64,000 nucleotides of DNA from Isoetes taiwanensis (lineage: Eukaryota; Streptophyta; Lycopodiopsida; Isoetales; Isoetaceae), in contig JAJEKV010000268.1 in NCBI GenBank assembly GCA_021234155.1, positions 186,001 to 250,000 of the forward strand, given 5' to 3'. This document shows, piece by piece, positions 59,967 through 64,000 of this stretch. A program made the translations under genes and the position numbers. The notes beneath the pieces are model-generated. The model worked only from the letters and a program-made list of their open reading frames with translations. It searched no databases and had not been told where the DNA came from. Each line of letters opens with the position of its first letter. Position 1 is the stretch's first letter.

Positions 59967-61681
59967 ATGTTCGGCATGTGGTGCGGAATTCACTAAAGCT
60001 TACTGAGGTTAAGTTTAGCAATCGAATTGCCAACATGAGTATCATATAGCTTGTTGTTCATTGTTGAGAGGAGGACAATGTATTCATGGTTGCCCTGGAA
60101 AGGTGCCAGAGGGTGTATTTGACGAGCTAGGTTTTGGCCATGTTGCAGGTGCTTCAAATAGTACACCAAAAAAGGATGTGTTAATCCGTCCCCGCAATTG
60201 AGGTCTCACCGCTCGGGGTTCAAAGAAGGACAATGGTGCCATTTGAAGATGCACAACACCGCAAAAGTCCTATAGGAGTACGAGTCAATTGTGATCGATT
60301 TGAATGCAACAACAGAACCACCACCACCACCCGGTCAAGAAGTCAGTCCAAGAAGCTATAGAAGAAGTCAGAACCAAAGACACCGGTTTGTAAACAGCAC
60401 CAGGTTTGTGGAAAAACAATGGAACCGATTGTACACCTTAATGAAGCACCTAAGGAAGTTGAGGGAGTAATTCCATCGGATGAGGGCAACTTGGGTGACT
60501 ATTTGCCAAAAGGAAAGGGGAGAAGAACAAAGAGGGGTAAGCTGGAGGATAGCACAGAAGTTGTTCAGGCTCCAAGAAAGAGAACAAGAAGTAGCTATGC
60601 AAAAGATGCAGGAAGCAGTCTCAATCATGACACCACACCTATCGAAGTGTGTTTTGAAGAAAATGCAGAATCAGGGCCTCAAGTTTCAGGTGAGTCTGAT
60701 GTTCAAAAAGTGATTGCTGCCCTGCAGAACCCTGGAGGGTCAGTGTGGGCATTGCTGGGCAAGCCCAGAAATCGTGTTGCTTAAGACATTGAATATTATT
60801 GATTTTCTTTTGTTGCATTCACTGTAGGATTACCAGTTGATTCTGTTAGGTCGAGAGAGAATTGGCTGTTGATCTGAAAGGTTTCCACATTCAACCCATT
60901 TTTCATTTTCATCTTCATCTATTTATTCATGTAGTAATTCCTGTTGTGTAGGTATTCAGGATGTTCCAACGTACTAAATATTGATTTGGCAGCAAAAGAT
61001 AAACTCATTGTCTTGGATTTAAATGGCATTTGGTGCAAATGAACACATACGCTTAGGCGGGGATTGACAATGACATACACTAGCGAAAGAAAGTGATATT
61101 CGGACGGAAGCGGTGCTCTTCTTGAAGACTTTGTTACGAAGTGTTGTGTTGGTATATGGTGATCAATGCAACTCTCTAATGTGGAAGATGTGCTGCAAGT
61201 ACTATGTCAGATTTGAGGGATGATTTCAATTTGTATGGGGACGGGAAAAAATGTGTGCGGTACGATTTTTTCACCACCCTAACAAACGGGCTGTCGATCA
61301 TGATGAAGCCACTTGGGAAAAATATGAGTCATACCCAAGATTCAAAGGTAAGACTTTGCTTCTTGATGATTCATTATACAAGTCTTACCTTACTTGATCC
61401 CCACGAAATTTCTGCGGGTACCTGCATTCAAGATGGATGTCCATGATGAAGTGCTAACAGTACTCACCCCAAAGATAGAAGAAATACTGCAGGCCAAGAC
61501 TGAGGAAGAAATGAAGTCACTGGTGAAGAACACACACAGATACAAGCCCTGGCCTAAGATAGATAGAAAGATTATGAAGCTATGCTTGGAAAGACTTTCT
61601 GGAAAACAGTTGCAGTTCTGCAGGTTTGTGAAGGAGGAATTGGAGAAGGTTTATGGTGATGACGATTGTCATTCTCCATAA
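59967..61681 (+). pseudogene. Gene Y, right copy, zinc finger and C-terminal parts
   Basis: A Cys/His block comes first (CSACG-type pair, then HEYHIACC, then QCIHGC). It has the spacing of a RING or PHD-like zinc finger and is followed by a FDELGFGH stretch. After the point where the left copy is cut by the gypsy LTR (about 60317), the frame goes on with a basic, low-complexity part (60419-60784: KGKGRRTKRG, APRKRTRSSY). A final piece (61394-61681) holds KPWPKIDRKIMKLCLERL. Frames change between the pieces, so introns or damage are present. Basic tails and a zinc finger suggest a nuclear protein, but this is only inference. Confidence 0.4.
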
Positions 61682-62410
61682 TTATTGGCCTGTTTGTCAT
61701 TTATGTAGGCCAAGGAATCCTACACTTTTCATGTACCATCTTTATCTTAATTTAAGAATCTTTTTGCTATATTGTTTATGTAGTTCAATGCAGACTTGTC
61801 TATAAGTTTTTGCTATATTGTTTATATCTACTTCAATGCTGACTGAAAGGGATGCTTAAAACTTATCAAGTGCTTAAAAAAAAATTGCCTGCAAGTGCTA
61901 CTCTGGTATGAGTCTTAATGGCAGATACTGCTTATTGTCATGCAGTGACAGTTACTTTTATGTAGTTGCTTAACGCTAGCAGAAGTGTTAATGTCATCAT
62001 GTGCTTACTGTCATGCAGTTAAGGTGCAGTGCTTATTGTTAAGGTATATAACTGTTTGAAGGTAGCTGTTTATTGCATAAGTGCTCGTGTGTTCCAGTGC
62101 TTACTCACTGGCACTGCTGAAACTGATTAAAATGCTTAGTGTTTGAAACTAATTAAAGAGCTAGAGCACTGTTACATTCAAGCAGAATCTGAATGGACTG
62201 CACAGGAATTCGAACTTCATAAATGTGATAGATAGACAAAAATAACATTTGATAGAAGAAGAAGAAGAGATTTTAATGAAACAAAGATAGAAACAAAGTT
62301 ACAAAATCGTTTGATGGAAACAAGATTTTTTATAAAAAAAGGCCCCCAGGCCAGTGTACAAAAAACGTTATATACAAAATTTTACAAAAAAAATTCGGCC
62401 TTTTGAGGCC
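61682..62410. other. No gene recognised
   Basis: AT-rich sequence after the end of gene Y with repeated TGCTTA-containing phrases between 61850 and 62150. It probably includes the 3' UTR of Y. Confidence 0.45.
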
Positions 62411-62500
62411 GGTGTCTTCTAGGGGGTGTCTTCTTCATCAAGGGGGTGTCTTCTTCAAAGGGGTGTCTTCTTCAAGGGGGTGTCTTCTTCATCTTCATGC
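62411..62500. repeat. Short tandem repeat, GGGGGTGTCTTCTTC units
   Basis: Five units of 17-22 bp, differing in the presence of an ATCA extension. They lie downstream of the minus-strand gene at 62594-62957, possibly in its intron or 3' region. Confidence 0.8.
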
Positions 62501-62593
62501 ATACGCATCTTCATTCTCCATCCGCAACAAATGAAAATGAAAGATTAAACAAACGAAAAATTGAAAGCAGAAAACAAATGAAAATGCATGTAC

Positions 62594-62957
62594 CTTTAAG
62601 GACTGCCCTGAACTCCTCCAAGTTGGCTTCCTCTTCTTCCTCTTCCTCTTCTTCTTCTTCCTCTTCGTCTTCTTCTTCTTTCTCGGTTCGTCCTCTTCTT
62701 ACGAGTCCCCTATCCATCCCCACATAACAAGAAGGTGATATTCTGTAATTCATTTCCGATTCCTCATCTTCTCGATTCTCGATGAGGAATCGAATCAATT
62801 CCTCCTCAAAGCGGGAGGCGGAGGAGTGGGCGGGAGAGGAGGCGCCAGAGGCGACAAGAATTTCGGGCAGGCGGAAAGAGTGGAGGAACACCTCTTTGAC
62901 GCTTTAGTAAGCGCCTCTTGAGGTGACCTCCGGCTCCTCCGATCTTGCTCGCTTCAT
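62594..62957 (-). CDS. Acidic-tract protein, first exon, with in-frame stop
   Basis: An ATG at 62957 opens MKRARSEEPEVTSRGAY and then meets TAA at 62904-62906. The same frame continues without stop as SVKEVFLHSFRLPEILVASG, FEEELIRFLIENREDEE, YRISPSCYVGMDRGLVRRGR and a run of 13 Glu, then EEFRAVLK, to a GTACATG donor at 62593. The continuous downstream frame suggests a real gene whose stop is a mutation or sequencing error, or an upstream ORF followed by a start not recognised here. The family is not identified. The Glu run comes from a CTT/GAA repeat. Confidence 0.45.
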
Positions 62958-64000
62958 CTTTGGAATGGGCGGAATGTGGAATGAGGAATTGGGAGGCAGA
63001 GTGCGGAGGAATTGGGAGGCTGAGTCTGAGAGGAATTGGCGGGCGTGAGCTTGTGAGAAGAGCTTACGCTTAGGCGCCACCGCTAAGTCCCCGTGGCTTA
63101 GGCGGCGTCGGTGCACGATAAACCTCACAGCGCCCGAACAATTAATTTCAGAACCAGGCTTAAATATTTCGTATGACCCGGTTGAATTGACACATGTCAC
63201 ATCGTGGAAATGCCTTGACAATATAATTTTGCCAAGAATGTTGGGATAGTGATGGTAACAAAATAAATAATTGAACCTTATTCCAATGTCACAACTCTAC
63301 ATTCTTATAAACAACAATTCAATCTTCATTTCGGAAATGCGTGTCCATGCACACCACCCTTGTGCATCCTCACTATTGTTAATATATATAAAAATATGTG
63401 CTTACGTGCTTTAGGTCTTTGGAACAACAAATCACTTGAAAAGAATCACATCAATTTCGTTAAGTGTCAAAGAATTACATTGTTATTGGGAGGCCGCCAT
63501 AATTTTTCATGGGTCTCCTGTGAAATTTGTACATGTCATTGCCTTCTATTTTTCCATATCAATTTTAGGATATCTTACCACATGGGCTGTGCAACGGAGG
63601 CTTCGGGTTGTTTAATGAGCAACATATACTTGAAATTACCCAAGAATTGATAATACAATCCACTTAAGATAACCTCATGCACTCCAAATTTTTGCCCCCA
63701 TCCATCTTTGTATGAATCTTCAAGTGTGCATTTGGGTTACAGGCACTTGAGGATGTAGAAGTCCACACCCTCCGAATTGTCTACCTCGCATTCCTTTGCA
63801 AAATTGTCACCTACCTCTACCAAATTCTGATCCATTCATTGTCTTGTTCAAGAGTCTCCTTTTTCTTCTCAACTCCCCGGTTTTAAGTCAGTCACCTCCC
63901 ACTTTCCAAATCTACTGTATTGATGTAGGAGTCCCAATTATGATCCATGCAAAGAAAGCGAAAACATGACAGGGCATCTATGAGCAAGCTTGTTTGGTCT
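62958..64000. other. No gene recognised at the window end
   Basis: Upstream of the acidic-tract gene, GC-richer sequence (to about 63120) may be its promoter and 5' UTR. Beyond that the sequence is AT-rich with no supported coding region or repeat. Confidence 0.45.

Overview
The window is nuclear DNA of a land plant. It carries one intact, intron-rich host gene, a plant-type ER protein disulfide isomerase (1593-4528, minus strand). Nearly everything else is nested transposable elements: LINEs, Ty3/gypsy, a Penelope-like element, MITEs and an unplaced element pair. The species cannot be read directly. A Penelope-like reverse transcriptase beside L1-type LINEs and a large Ty3/gypsy element would suit a large-genome lycophyte, fern or gymnosperm; this is inference.

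Layout. 1-1592: the edge of an unidentified exon and two fold-back repeats. 1593-4528: the PDI gene, 12 exons, 567 codons. 5480-16640: several dead LINEs, mostly on the minus strand, and a small LTR remnant. 16641-20056: two divergent, unrecognised gene relics, X (minus) and Y (plus), around a spacer with five copies of a GCCCAATTTGG motif. 20057-46094: a Ty3/gypsy element with 0.86-0.89 kb LTRs. Its polyglutamate-coding GAA array is split by a 14.6-kb insertion (23958-38604), and its RNase H region is split by a 2.4-kb solo LTR (40362-42800). 46112-60317: a second copy of 14847-20056 (LINE relic, X, Y), here without the gypsy element but carrying two other insertions. 60318-61681: the rest of Y. 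62594-62957: a small acidic minus-strand gene fragment.

The most interesting object is the insertion at 23958-38604. It contains a Penelope-like element without a GIY-YIG domain. A multi-exon ORF1 and a reverse transcriptase with a YMDD core lie between two 2.3-kb direct repeats (pseudo-LTRs), followed by a third, strongly diverged pseudo-LTR. All three pseudo-LTRs keep a noncoding segment of about 117 nt. It contains a 10-bp helix with three compensatory base-pair changes, a second fixed helix and a possible pseudoknot. Each pseudo-LTR also keeps a short basic coding exon that begins MPxGVYxRxPGxRSRAQ. The element abuts GAA arrays on both sides.

Two cautions apply. First, paralogous repeats in the window differ mostly at CAG/CTG trinucleotides, which looks like base-calling error at CHG-methylated cytosines, so many frameshifts in the repeats may not be real. 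Second, the duplication of 14847-20056 begins abruptly at the end of the gypsy 3' LTR and could be an assembly join of two haplotypes.
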